A stretch of DNA of 64,000 nucleotides from Batillaria attramentaria (GCA_018292915.2 JACVVK020000208.1:917501-981500), one strand, 5' to 3'; positions 43,401 to 54,432 are shown, counted from the stretch's first letter. A program made the numbers and translations. The notes: generated from the sequence alone by a model not told the origin.

Positions 43401-44755
43401 TCCTCAAAAACAATCCAGCGGGCCTTACTTTTGAATACAGCGAGTGGATGCCAGCACTCTCAGGACGTCGTCAATGGTAACGATGACCCCAACACAGTAA
43501 ATCAGTTGCCCGTCCCTCTCCACGTCCACTCTAGCAAGGAAAGGCGCATCGCCGCTGTGCAGCTGCCCTGGAACGTCCTCGAGTGCATGGTCCCAGTGAT
43601 GGCTTGCCTGGAACCAAACATACCAACTGGACCAACAGAGCGACTGGCAACGTGTGGACGAGCACCAAGCAGATGAACGAAGATACGAATCTAGTTGACG
43701 AAGGATGTCTAGGGTGGTTGGGTGTTTGGGGGTTTAACGTTCTCTTCCACCAGATATGGGTGATATCAAAGACGGGGCAACGATGACAAAGCCAGCACAA
43801 ATATTTGGCCCCAGCCGGGATACGAACTCACGACCCGAGCATTAGAAGTCCACCGCTCTACCATTCGGCCACCACGGCTCCCCCCCCCCCCCCCCCCCGA
43901 AGGATGTCTAACATCGACAGATCAAACCAGTACTCAGCAAGTGAAAGCTATGTTTTTCTATTTTTTTCCATCACGACTTGTCAATGGACGACTCCACTCA
44001 GCATGCCCCTAGACCAAAGCTCCACCCCTTTTCACTGTTGTGTACTGACGAAACACAGTACGGCCAATCAAACTACATTGTGCTTCAGGGCTTCTTTGTA
44101 CTGACTGGCAAAAACAGTTTGCCAGACCATGCCATGTGCTGCGCTTACTATGCCAAGCAGACAGGGATACAATACTCGCAGTTACGGAAAAATATTCATA
44201 CTGGGGAATATCCCCCAATTTCCCTTCGAGGGACGAATAAAGTGATATCTTATCTTATCTTATCTTATCTTATCAGTAACGGTGAGTCACTTTCAAGGAT
44301 TTTGTTCTTCAATTAGTGATATTTTGTCAAACAATTGTTACCTCTCTCTTCATAGTTTTCATGGCATGTCTCAAGGCACGGTCGACTTGCTTGCCTGAGG
44401 CTAGGAGAAAAAGGGGATGTTTTATATCTATCTCCTTTGTGACCGCTTTGGTGCAAGTGATGATATGTCGTTTTTCATTTGTAAGTGAAAGCTGAACATA
44501 TGAGCCAGTGAGTACTGAGGATTAAAACACACACACACACACACACAAATACACAACAAAAAACAAAACAATACTTTTATGTACAGTAACAGCAGCAGCA
44601 GCAACAATTATCAACAACAACAACAATGGCATGTCTCCAAATTTGCTTTTGAAGGACATGTTATTATTGAAAAAAGGTTTTCTTTAATATATTATGGTGA
44701 ACTTACCGGCGTACAACCCCACAATCAGAATGAAACTCACAGTGAGTTTCGTCAT
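39231..44755 (-). CDS. Secreted trypsin-like (S1) pseudoprotease A
   Basis: Seven exons, phases consistent: 44755-44707, 44400-44342, 43607-43429, 41668-41571, 40923-40756, 40224-40103 and 39362-39231 (807 nt, 268 aa). Signal peptide MTKLTVSFILIVGLYA. S1 landmarks: DAPFLARVDVERDG, YCVGVIVTIDDVLRVLASTRC (where VLTAAHC would be; His57 is Arg), MVVVAGDVDMD, SGDLTALNLETPL (Asp102 kept), and CDVMGWGERP. NYNGPVVC stands in place of GDSGGPLVC (Ser195 to Tyr). Two of three catalytic residues are lost, so no proteolysis is expected. It shares exon structure, the VPGQLH.GDAP block and the Tyr substitution with copy B, so they are tandem duplicates of an already dead ancestor. No activation cleavage site is obvious. 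Exon 4 uses a weak donor (GTTCCA). Confidence 0.85.
39479..39527. repeat. (GT)n microsatellite
   Basis: Pure (GT)n of about 49 bp in intron 6 of pseudoprotease A. A (TC)n(TG)n(AG)n composite also lies at 40010-40080. Confidence 0.9.
40965..41510. repeat. Imperfect hexanucleotide array (GACAAT/GGCAAT)n
   Basis: About 540 bp built from GACAAT, GGCAAC, GACAGT and related 6-mers, with higher-order repeats near 41040-41240 and 41180-41420 (for example GACAATGACAAT, GGCATCGACACTAA). It lies in intron 4 of pseudoprotease A. Open frames across it are repeat translations. Confidence 0.9.
41889..42142. mobile_element. MITE with GTCGAGGTT-type terminal inverted repeats
   Basis: Left end TATGTAAAAGTCGAGGTGAA, right end CTAACCTCGACTATTACATA. 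The interior has AACCCTAGAGCTAGTTTAGT and TGCTGGAATGG. A second copy with the same ends and interior is at 62160-62455. Confidence 0.78.
42315..42548. mobile_element. 234-bp MITE with 27-bp perfect TIRs
   Basis: AACTAGTGTCCAAAAGAAAC, then GATACCAA at the left end; the exact reverse complement ends the element at 42548. TA on both sides (42313-42314 and 42549-42550) fits a Tc1/mariner-type target duplication. It is flanked by (GTAA)n and (TATG)n. Non-coding. Confidence 0.85.
43250..43326 (+). mobile_element. LINE 3' end with (TTGAATC)n tail
   Basis: GACACAATAAAGTCGTTTGAA, then three TTGAATC units. Upstream to 42600 I see no gene; the block just past exon 3 of pseudoprotease A (43327-43428) is intron. 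Confidence 0.6.
43712..43898 (-). mobile_element. SINE-1 copy with TSD
   Basis: A reverse full copy ending in a C run after GGCTCC. The direct repeat GAAGGATGTCTA at 43700-43711 and 43899-43910 marks the insertion. It lies in intron 2 of pseudoprotease A. Confidence 0.92.
43978..44276 (+). mobile_element. R3 copy followed by a LINE 3' end with (TTATC)n
   Basis: R3: CAATGGACGACTCCACTCAG to CTATGCCAAGCAGACAGG (43982-44165). Then CCCTTCGAGGGACGAATAAAG, followed by about six TTATC units to 44276, another AATAAA-plus-microsatellite end. Confidence 0.65.
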
Positions 44756-45613
44756 CCTATCGACAATAGAAAAACATAACACTACTTTACACCACTCGCC
44801 AGTGCAAACATTCAGTGAATTAACTATGAGTCCCATATTTTGTTTTCAGAGGGCAAAGTCAAATGATGACTACAGAATAACAAAAGTAATAAACTCAAAG
44901 TTTAAAAACAACAACAACAACAACGAAAAGAACAAACAAACAAGAAATTGCTTTGACTGTCCCAAATGTCCGACCAAACTCCTTGAAATGAAGCTTTGTT
45001 GCTCATTTTTATGAAAATAAGAAGAAGAAGAAGAAAACAACAACAACAACAATGCACCAACAGACTGATTCTGCTATAAGCAAAATAGCCATCGTGGGAG
45101 AGTGTCGGGGTGTTTAGGGTTAAACAATTCTCATTGTTAAAATAATCAGTTTACAAGCATATCATTACAGAACGTTTCACCTTCACAAATTCTTCTCATG
45201 GCGACAACATGAACTTCATAAAACACTACCGAACGTTACTCACATAATACTAACTTTCTGACTGAATCTTGATATAAAATGCAACGCTGACATTACGATG
45301 CTGGCGTACAATACCTTCCACAAAGTGCTGTTTTACGTGGCACGGTATTTCGCAATGTTCACTTCAGTCGACTTGTGGATATCAGCTGTAACTGTGTACA
45401 GTCCTAGCAGAAAACATGCGAGCGCGCAAGCTGTTGCTGTTGCATCTACTCGCGGTAATCGATGTTATAAATGCGAAAAAGTTTTCCATGCGACATTGCT
45501 GTAAGTGATGGTAAGCTTGGTCAATAGATTAATTGCGATTAGGGAGCGAAGAGGCGTCTGACTGTCGTATCTGATGGTCACGCGTGAAAAACGAAACACG
45601 TGCTGTCTCGACC

Positions 45614-45619
<6 letters not shown>
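44756..45619. other. 5' flank of pseudoprotease A
   Basis: It should contain the promoter and 5' UTR of the pseudoprotease A gene on the minus strand. AAC- and AAG-type simple repeats lie at 44910-44930 and 45018-45050. No further exon is recognised. Confidence 0.4.
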
Positions 45620-45650
<31 letters not shown>

Positions 45651-45681
45651 TTAACAATATTGTCTTGAAGTGTTGCATTCA

Positions 45682-45722
<41 letters not shown>

Positions 45723-45800
45723 CGTGCGCGCGCGCGTGTGTGTGTGTGTGAGGGGAGGGGTGTGTGTGTGTGTGTGTGAGGGGTGTGGGGGGGGGCGTGT

Positions 45801-45843
<43 letters not shown>

Positions 45844-45861
45844 GGGAGGGGAAGGGGGGGG

Positions 45862-45909
<48 letters not shown>

Positions 45910-45990
45910 CCAAATGAGACACAATCGCCGAAAAGAGAGACGTCAGAGTACGGAGGGAGGCAAGGAGAGGGGGTGGGGAAGGGGGGTGGG
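45620..45990. repeat. Composite (GA)n, (GT)n, long G-run, (GT)n tract
   Basis: (GA)n at 45617-45645, then (GT)n with GCGC patches at 45685-45778, an almost pure run of about 45 G at 45797-45842, G-rich sequence to 45862, (GT)n again to 45908, and G-rich DNA at 45955-45998. The plus strand is nearly free of C for 200 bp. Confidence 0.92.
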
Positions 45991-46330
45991 GGGGGGATTT
46001 GGAAGCTTTCAAACCCTCCATGCATTCGGGTCACATCGGTCATACAATGACTGTAAATTTGGAAACGTTTGGTAAGTCGATTAAATGCAAACAAACAACA
46101 ACAACAACAACAAAAAACCCTGTATGGCCGATGTAACCCGAATGTCAAGGTAAAAAAGTTACATGTGACACACCAGCACACACCACACAACTTGTCATGT
46201 TACGTGAAACTAAAATCTCATAATTCCGAATACAAAAGCATGAACTAAAGCCTGTTCCACACACATAAGATCACCAGGGAAAGATTTTGAAAGAGTCTAA
46301 GCATCGCAGATTGATAGGCAGCCGTGATAC

Positions 46331-46444
46331 GGTTGGTAGGGGTGGGTGTTTGGGAGTTTGACGATCTTTTCCACCACATAAGGGTGATATCAAAGACGGG
46401 GCAACGAGAAAAAGGCCAGCACAAATATTTAGTCCCAGCTGGGA
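46331..46444 (-). mobile_element. SINE-1 copy, 5'-truncated, with TSD
   Basis: Reverse copy from GGGTGGGTGTTTGGGAG to CCCAGCTGGG. The direct repeat AGCCGTGATAC at 46320-46330 and 46445-46455 brackets it, so truncation happened on insertion. Confidence 0.88.
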
Positions 46445-46571
46445 AGCCGTGATACAAAGTGTTGTGCATTTCGGCTATATGTATATATATCCGGCCGTAA
46501 TGTTACTAATCCTAAATCGTTTGTCCAAGAGGGTGGGACTGAGGTGCCTATAAAGCTCATAGTGCGCGTGT

Positions 46572-46745
46572 TGTTAAGAGAGAGAGAGAGAGAGACTGAC
46601 TGACTGAAACGTTTATTTCAGGATAAAGACTTGTACGCATGGTCTGCCTATCTTACAAGCTGTCCTGCTAATCTAGAAACACTAAAAAATAAAGGCTAAC
46701 ATAGAGAGAGAACGAACGAACGAACGAAGAGAGAGAGAGAGAGAT
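46572..46745 (+). repeat. Repeat R5 copy with (GA)n and (GACT)n
   Basis: (GA)n, (CTGA)n, then AAACGTTTATTTCAGGATAA and CTGCCTATCTTACAAGCTGT, as at 2226-2290. A second (GA)n with (CGAA)n is at 46704-46744. No exon is recognised between 46445 and 47009. Confidence 0.72.
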
Positions 46746-47124
46746 TAATCCCAGCGACTCTGGTAGTACACGTGAAGTGAACCGTGAAGTTTCTATTATC
46801 CTCTTAATCTTACCATGCTTTACCATTAGTCCTGCAGAAGCCAAACTGTTCTTGTGAAATTAATCCCTACAAAACAGTGACCCGGTAAAAATAGCAAAGC
46901 AGTTCCTGCGCGTTTAGTTGTCGCTAGTCTGACGATACTGTGTGAAGCAAATGGCGCCCTGTCTGGCATAGCCCAGTGGAATGTCTGGAAGTAAAAGGGA
47001 GTCGATGCGATGGGTTCCGGGACGAGTAAGTCACGTGATGTGGGCGGTCAAGGTCACAGGGAGCCCGCAAGGAGGCCGAACTCCGCAGGACACAATGTCA
47101 GATTCCACGAGGGTAAGATGTCTT

Positions 47125-47129
<5 letters not shown>

Positions 47130-47194
<65 letters not shown>
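47130..47194. repeat. (GT)n directly after the first exon of paralogue 2
   Basis: (GT)n with one GG interruption, starting 18 bp past the exon 1 donor. A similar interrupted (GT)n of 79 bp is at 48558-48636. Confidence 0.9.
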
Positions 47195-47196
<2 letters not shown>

Positions 47197-48554
47197 CGTA
47201 TAGTGCCTGAGTACTAAGACATTCTCTTTTGCTTACTCTATCTTTCTTTTCTCTACTTTAAATTACATTTATTTTTATGGGAAAACTCGTCATATGAAAC
47301 GTGCACCGTAATGCCGGAACTTAGCAGACAAAGTCTGTGTAAACGGAACAATAAAAAGCTGACCCCACATTAAATGGAGACTGAAGGTCCACATGGAATT
47401 AGGACTGGAACGTGAGACCCTCGTGGGATCCTCGTGCGCTGTCAGAAATGTGTTAAGATGTCGTACAGCCGACATCTGTCTGTCTGTAAGTCAGCTTAAC
47501 TGTCGTTTTACCACGATTCTTTTCTCACAGCCAGCAGAGCTCCGCCGAAACAGGAGAGATCCCCACCCAAGTCCGTGCTGGAAAAGAAAATCTACCAAGT
47601 GTCCAGCGTCCAGGACGGAGACGCTAAAGCTGCGTCTGTCCTTGTCGCCGAACATCCAGATCTCCGGGCCGGTTTTGATCGCCTCATTCAACTCAGAGTC
47701 ATGCTGGACGACAACAAGGCCAAGGAATTCACCAACGGGTTCTCTTTTTTCAAAGATGAATACGACTTCACTGTCTACCCTTACAATCGGTTCGCTGACT
47801 TTTTGCCTTGATAGGAGGCGCTGAAGGCATGGTGAGGGTGTACTCCGATGCTTTGGCTCAGATCGGACGGAAATGTGTTACAGAACTACTGTTGTACTAC
47901 TCAGAAACGAACGAAACTGGCCTGACACCCCGGAAGGAGAAGGGACTGTACTTGATAGAACGACTGCGCAGGTTCTTTCTGCAGATGACAGACGCGAGTA
48001 TCGTCTTCACAGAACACGTGATCGCTGCAGGGTTGTTTTCCTATTTGGCGGAAGACTTGAGGAATTTGGATGAATCATCTTTCAAGGTACAAACCCCTGG
48101 CTATCTATCTTTCTTTCTCACAGGCCAGGTAACTGTGTGCACCGTGCTTTTGTGTTGAACTGGAGGTCGGTTAGAATATGACTGTTACACGTGTATCCAA
48201 AGTATTTTGATGATAGATTTCTCTTTTTGCAGATGTTTATTTGGACATCTCTAGTCTGTCATCATAATCACCCCTAAAAATGCTTAAATATAAAAACCTA
48301 AATTACCATGCGTAGACCATTCAAGGGCACGTACGTGACAGGAGTAATGCTAGTCAAATTTCTGTTCAGGACAAACAGCCACTTCACTCAAATCTACTCG
48401 TGTCACCTTTGCCTCTCTTGTGCGCAAAAAATCCCAATTTCACTGGCAGCTTGCAACCCCCTGGCGTACGCCTTGCCCTACCAAATACGAAAGTCACAAA
48501 AACTAGCATACTGTTCACCTCGCCTGTTTGGCTTTGAAGTGACCAGCTCTGTGG

Positions 48555-48637
<83 letters not shown>

Positions 48638-48639
48638 CG

Positions 48640-48793
48640 GGGGCAGCGGAGACCGTGTATGATGCTGCACATTATGTGTTTGTAATTAACTGTATGTGTG
48701 AAGGAATGTTGCGTGTGTTTCCGTTTCTGTGTGAGTGAGTGCGTGTTGACTGTAAGGCGCCCTGAGCTCCTGCTCCTGCGTCCCTGAAATACC

Positions 48794-48840
<47 letters not shown>
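48640..48840 (+). repeat. Retroposon R8 copy with (ATT)n tail
   Basis: GTGTATGATGCTGCACATTA, then GACTGTAAGGCGCCCTGAGC, then AATACCC and 15 ATT units (48796-48840). Related to the reverse copy at 16388-16560. Confidence 0.75.
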
Positions 48841-48841
<1 letters not shown>

Positions 48842-49438
48842 AACAGGGTCCTTCAAACAAAACCACTGCACTTGCCCCCGCGCTCAATTTGTGTCGTTAC
48901 GCATGTGTACCAGGTTGGCATCAGGGTGTTCTACGTGTCTGTTGGAATCCTCTACAACTGTGCCAGAAACATGGAGCTCCGCCAGAAGTTCCGGGAACTC
49001 TCCTTAGTCAATCTCCTCATCTCCATGCTGGACAGGAAAGAAAACAGTGAGTTAACAGGCATGTTTAGTAGGACTTCGTCATGAGGACTTCGCTCAGCAG
49101 CGTAACCCATTTACGTGTAAACTAGGTTCACACGGCAGAGGCCTCGAGCGGTTTAACTACGATTAACTAATGGTACCCATAGCGTGCCTAATTTACATAT
49201 AGAATAACGATGAGCGAAGTCTTCCTTACGAAGTCCTACTAAATATGCTTAGTGTGTACTTCTGTTCCTACAACTACACTTGCAAGAGACGGTTGAAAAT
49301 AACAAGGCAAACTGAACTGTAGCACCATATAAGTCTTTGTCGTTGTCGTTGATATTGTCGTTGCTGCTGTGGTCGTTGTTGTCTGGAATATTGGTTTCAG
49401 TTATTGTACAGAAAGTTGACAATATCAAGATCTACGGA

Positions 49439-49617
49439 GGATGGGGTGGGGGTGGGGTTGGGGGTTTAACGTCCTTTTCCACCACATACAGGTGATATCA
49501 AAGATGGGGCAACGATGAAAAAGCTAGCACAAATATTTGGCCCCAGCCGGAATACGAACTCACGACCCGAGCATTAGAAGTCCACGGGTCTACCATTCGG
49601 CCACCCCGGCTCCCCCC
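49439..49617 (-). mobile_element. SINE-1 copy with 14-bp TSD
   Basis: Reverse full copy. The direct repeat TCAAGATCTACGGA at 49425-49438 and 49618-49631 is perfect, so the insertion is recent. It lies in intron 3 of TIR paralogue 2. Confidence 0.95.
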
Positions 49618-49880
49618 TCAAGATCTACGGAAGGGATGTGAGCTTTAGGTCATCTGTAAAAAAAAAAGCCTGAGCGGCTTGGGTCGGGTAGGCACCTAGC
49701 AGAGGTTTTGGTCACGACTTCACTGTTTACGGATGAGTCAGTATCCAGCCAGCTGTTCACATTTCCGTGAAGTTTGCAATACGGTCTGACATCATACAAC
49801 ACAAATATATTACTGCAGATTCAAAGGCGGGTCGTTAGCGAATTAGCTATTGATATTTCTCTGAATTTTGCAAGACAGTG

Positions 49881-50073
49881 GGGGAGCCGATGTGGCCGAA
49901 TGGTAGAGCGTTGGATTTCCAATGCTCGGGTCGTGAGTTCGTATCCCGGCTGGGGCCAAATATTTGTGCTGGCTTTTTCATCATTGATCCGTCTTCGATA
50001 TTACCCGTATGTGGTGGAAAAGGACGTTAAAGCCCCAAACCCCCCACCCACCCACCCACCCGCTCACCCACCC
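49881..50073 (+). mobile_element. SINE-1 copy with 11-bp TSD
   Basis: Forward full copy starting GGGGAGCCGATGTGGCCGAA and ending in (CCCA)n. The direct repeat GCAAGACAGTG lies at 49870-49880 and 50074-50084. It is 250 bp from the preceding oppositely oriented copy. Confidence 0.95.
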
Positions 50074-50403
50074 GCAAGACAGTGACATATCATATTACTA
50101 CACAAGACGGTTGTTCATGTCTCTGTCACCTCAGTCGTGAAGCTGTTGACACTGCTGACCTTGTGCTACATTATTGACGAGAAGGACAACCACCTGCTGC
50201 TAGCAGACAACACCGACTTCGACTTTCTGCTGGACATGATCAGTGAAGCGTGGAGCTCTCCGGACGGCCGCTACTGGGACTCGTTGCAGATGAATGAAAA
50301 GATCTACTTCAGTCTGGAGGAGCTGCTGCGTGGTCTGGGGAACCTTGCCCGCAACGACATGAACAAGAAGGTGCTGATGAACAAAGGTAAACACAGACGC
50401 GTG

Positions 50404-50728
50404 CGTTTAAGTCAAATACGCTTAAGTCGAACTTCGGGAGAGTCGAACAAAAACATTTTCCCGCCAAACTTGTTATTTGTATGACTAAATTTCCACGGAT
50501 AAGTCGAACAAGTACTCGAAAAGGGATAAGTCAAATTTCGGTAATGCCAAACAAAATTCGCCCTTTTCGCTTCGGATAAGGACTTCGGATAAATCAGTTG
50601 TCACTGGTACTGGCATATTTTTTCTCCATCTGATGAGTCGGCGCCAAACACTTCGAAATTCGACCATATCCGTCGCCACGGATAAGTCAAACTTGGGATA
50701 AGTCGAACAAAAATCCATTTCCCCTGAA
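50404..50728. mobile_element. Tigger-like MITE (deletion derivative)
   Basis: Same left end and subterminal CGGATAAGTCGAAC repeats as 37450-37680, joined directly to the same right part (GTCGCCACGGATAAGTCAAA to TCCATTTCCCCTG). It is a 0.33-kb internal-deletion version of the 1.4-kb element. Confidence 0.7.
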
Positions 50729-50910
50729 ATCTGAAATACGAGTTGGTCCTGAGCCGTGGCAGGGTTGAACTGGGGTCCCTTTTAACCCATTTTTGTTAAG
50801 TGTAAACGAACCGACCCGGGTCAAACCTGGGTTCAACCCAGTAAAATTGGCAAGGGTGGGGAAGGGTGGGGGAGGGTGTTTTGGATTTAATGTCCTTTTC
50901 CACCACGTGT

Positions 50911-51139
50911 GTAATAATAATAATAATGAGTATTGTATAGGCGCTTTACCTGATTTCGTGAATCGGCTCAAAGCGCCGCGAACTGAACCCAACGCGCACT
51001 CTTAGATGAATCACACGCATTCTCTCACACATTGGACATAAACACATTACAATCACGTGGTGCGAAGGGTCAGCTCAGCTATTTGAATTTCGGAATTTGG
51101 AATTGCATTTATTTTTCAAATTTGTTGGGATGAACATTT
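50911..51139 (-). mobile_element. SINE-2 copy, truncated
   Basis: (AAT)n at 50912-50924, then GTATTGTATAGGCGCTTTAC, GCGCCGCGAACTGAACCCAA and CACGTGGTGCGAAGGGTCAG; it stops at ATGAACATTTC, where the 26-bp minisatellite begins. Confidence 0.82.
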
Positions 51140-51650
51140 CTTTTGTGTGTCCAGACTTTGTAGGACTTTTGTGTGTCCAGACTTTGTAGGACTTTTGTGT
51201 GTCCAGACTTTGTAGGACTTTTGTGTGTCCAGACTTTGTAGGACTTTTGTGTGTCCAGGCTTTGTAGGACTTTTGTGTGTCCAGACTTTGTAGGACTTTT
51301 GTGTGTCCAGACTTTGTAGGACTTTTGTGTGTCCAGGCTTTGTAGGACTTTTTGTGTGTCAGACTTTGTAGGACATTTTGTGTGTCCAGGACTTTGTAGG
51401 ACTTTTGTGTGTCCAGGCTTTGTAGGTACTTTTGTGTGTCCAAGCGGCCTTTGTAGGACTTTTGGTGTGTCCAGGCCTTTGTAGGACTTTTGTGTGTCCA
51501 GGCTTTGTAGTTTGATGTCCTTGTAGGACCTTTGTGTGTCAGGCTTTGTAGGACTTTTGTGTGTGCCAGGCTTTGTAGACTTTGTGTGTCCAGGCTTTGG
51601 TAGGACTTTTGTGTGTCCAGGCTTTGTAGGACTTTTGTATGTAAACTTGG
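51140..51650. repeat. 26-bp minisatellite, array 1
   Basis: About 19-20 tandem units containing TGTGTGTCCAGACTTTGTAG (variant CCAGGC). The first half is regular; the second half has many 1-3 base indels. It starts inside the end of SINE-2 and stops 70 bp before exon 5 of TIR paralogue 2. Confidence 0.95.
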
Positions 51651-51904
51651 CAAGTGAAAACAGGCTCAAAGAGAGGGCAATGCATAAGAAAGTTTTTTAA
51701 AAACATTTTTCATGACACAGGCGTGCTGGGTCGTCTGAAGCCAGTATAGTATTAATTGACGGTACAGATGAGGAGAAAGAAGCTGCTACTGCTGCCATTT
51801 GGCAGTTGGCTTTCGACAAAGATAACAAGACCAAGATGAGGGTACGGTATAGATTTACCGTTATCTGCCCCCCCCCCCCCCCAAAAAAAAAAAGGGTTTA
51901 AGAA

Positions 51905-52140
51905 ACTATAATAATAATAATAATGAAGACTTATAAGGCGCCTATACATGTAAATGACACAGGCTCTAAGCGCCGTACATCATAACTACATACACCGCAC
52001 AATAAACAGCTTTCATACACATGCACAGACTCACAGGGAACATTTAAACAATAACTCTCAACAAGCAGACTGACATGGTGTGGAAGGGCAGGGTAGATCA
52101 GTTATTACAGGGTATTATTATGTCCATGGCGCTTACGCCC
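51905..52140 (+). repeat. Retroposon end beginning at (AAT)n
   Basis: (AAT)n then AGGCGCCTATACATGTAAAT and TCTAAGCGCCGTACATCATA. This resembles the 3' end of a SINE- or LINE-type element in reverse. A poly-C/poly-A run at 51869-51893 precedes it. Confidence 0.5.
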
Positions 52141-52204
52141 CTCTTTCAGATGACAGTACAGATCCGTACATGACATGAGTCTATGTTCAGAATATACTCC
52201 GAGT

Positions 52205-52625
52205 CCAGACTTTGTCAGTTTGTGTGTCCAGATGTTGTCAGTTTGTGTGTCCAGACTTTGTCAGTTTGTGTGTCCAGACTTTGTCAGTTTGTGTGTGCAG
52301 ACTTTGTAGGACTTTTGTGTGTGCAGACTTTGTAGGACTTTTGTGTGTGCAGACTTTGTAGGACTTTTGTGTGTGCAGACTTTGTAGGACTTTTGTGTGT
52401 CCAGACTTTGTAGGACTTTTGTGTGTGCAGACTTTGTAGGACTTTCCTTTTGTGTGTCCAGACTTTGTAGGACTTTTGTGTGTCCAGACTTTGTAGGACT
52501 TTTGTGTGTCCAGACTTTGTAGGACCATTGTGTGTCCAGACTCTGTAGGCCTTTCGTGTGTCCAGACTCCGTAGGACTTTTGTGTGTCCAGACTTTGTCG
52601 GACCTTTGGGTGTTTAGACTTTGTC
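52205..52625. repeat. 26-bp minisatellite, array 2
   Basis: Same unit as array 1, with a GTGCAGAC variant in the middle and a shorter TTGTCAGTTTGTGTGTCCAG unit at the left edge. The two arrays flank exon 5 (51721-51841) in introns 4 and 5. Confidence 0.95.
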
Positions 52626-52656
52626 GGTTCATGAATCCTAGGGGGGGGGGGGGGGG

Positions 52657-52726
52657 GTGTTAGTTAGTTGGTTACTTAACTTAGGGCTTAACGCCGCGCA
52701 AGCAACAAAGGCTATTTCGCGGCTCG
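52657..52726 (-). mobile_element. 3' end fragment of the I/Nimb-like LINE
   Basis: GTTAGTTAGTTGGTTACTTA, then AGGGCTTAACGCCGCGCAAG, matching 23589-23650. It includes the (TAAC)n tail on its own strand and is heavily 5'-truncated. Confidence 0.75.
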
Positions 52727-54432
52727 GGGAGAGGAGGGGGGGGGGCGCGAGGTGGGTGTTACTGTTGGTTGTTGTATGTTGGAAAGGTGTTTCTGGCATG
52801 TTTGGCTCGGTCTTGCCCAGCGTCTCTTGCTGACGAAATACGCTATACGCATGAGATATCAGCAAGTAGTAATTGCAGCAGTGAAACGTACTGCTCATAT
52901 GGAACGAGTAGGAAAGCTGACGCTGCAAGGGAGAAAACTGTGCCTTTATGGCTGTATGGGAAGAGTGATCACTGGATCAGGCAGTTTCCAGCACAGAAAA
53001 AAAATGATAGAAAAGAGAAGGGAGGGGAGAGAATAAAGGAAACTTGGAGGAGCCAAGACTGGCGAAGAACCCCCAACGGGAGGGGGGTGGGGGATGGGGA
53101 GGGGAAGGTGGGGGCGTGGTAGCAGCAACTCCCTCACAGCTCCAATGGAAATGTGATTTTGGAACAGAAATGATTCGAGAAATCACGCACAATTATGAGC
53201 AATCGAACAATCGAGCAGTCACGTAATCACGCAATGAAATGCTGTAAGCATGAACTTAAACCTTTAGTTAGTTTGTTTTTATTACTTTTATTTCCTTTTT
53301 TTTGTGCAGGATGACGCAGTGCTGATAGAAGCTCTCCGCAAACTGGGAAACTGTAGACACAGTGACTTGGCCGAAAATGCCAGTGGAGCTTTGTGGGTTC
53401 TGGAACATGAGGAGCAAGGTGAGACGCAGAGGAGCCTCCATACTTTAAAGCCCCATCTTTCGGCGTGTTTAAGTCAATTCCTACAAATTAAACTTGGGGT
53501 TGTGCGTTTGTGGCCTCACTACAAATAAATCATAATGGATTTAAATCTGGCTCAGTGGGAATGTTGCACTCGTGTGAATGTTATACTCGTGTTTGCTGTT
53601 GTCAGAGTAATTTTGCCTGATTTTCGTATACAGCTCTTCCCCCCCCCCCCCCCCCCCAAAAAAAAAAAAAAAAAAAAAAAAAGTTTGGGATACTCGTTCG
53701 CGGTACGAAATGTGTTAAGAAATCAGGATAAGGATAAAGAGAGGATAAGAATAAAGGATATAACGATGTAAATGATCAAAAAAAAAGTGCTGGTAGGACA
53801 AATCACAAACTATTCCGTTTCCATCTTGCAGAAATGGTTCCACGGCGTTTAAAGTCTCCATTCTTTACAGATGGCCAGCGCGGAAACGAGCTTAATGGTG
53901 AAGAGGATCAACTGAACAGTGCTTTTCAGGCGGGCCACATCATGATCAGTTACCAGTGGAACAACCAGGAAATGGTTATGCAGGTAACCTGTTTTACTGT
54001 CATTCACGTTTCTCATTTTGTCTGGACACACCAGGCCAGGAATATCCCAGTTTACCAAACTGTGAGGTGCAGAACTGAACTAGACGGCAGCTGAGATACT
54101 TTCACAACGCTCCAACCTTTTGAATAGTTTAAGAATGTTTGGGGGAAAAACACTATCACAAGTGCAAATGTTTGCCGATACTAGAAATGTTTGACGAACA
54201 GAAATTATTATTCAGTTCAGGACGCAGCCCACTGATAAAGATCACGTGCTGTCTTGCGTGGAGCACGCGATCCACCTCATGTTTGAGTGGGATTTTTCAG
54301 GCTAAGTTTCTATATTGATTGTGAGTATTTTCCGGCATGTGCCTCTGGAATTTAATCATTTGACCGGTGATTCTGTTCTTAAACTCTACACATTTTCACA
54401 CCTTGTTACGAACAATCATTTTGTTCTCTTGA

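Noticed and set aside
51075..52632. Frames rich in SYKAWTHKSPTK
   Set aside because: Translations of the 26-bp minisatellite, with no start or splice context.
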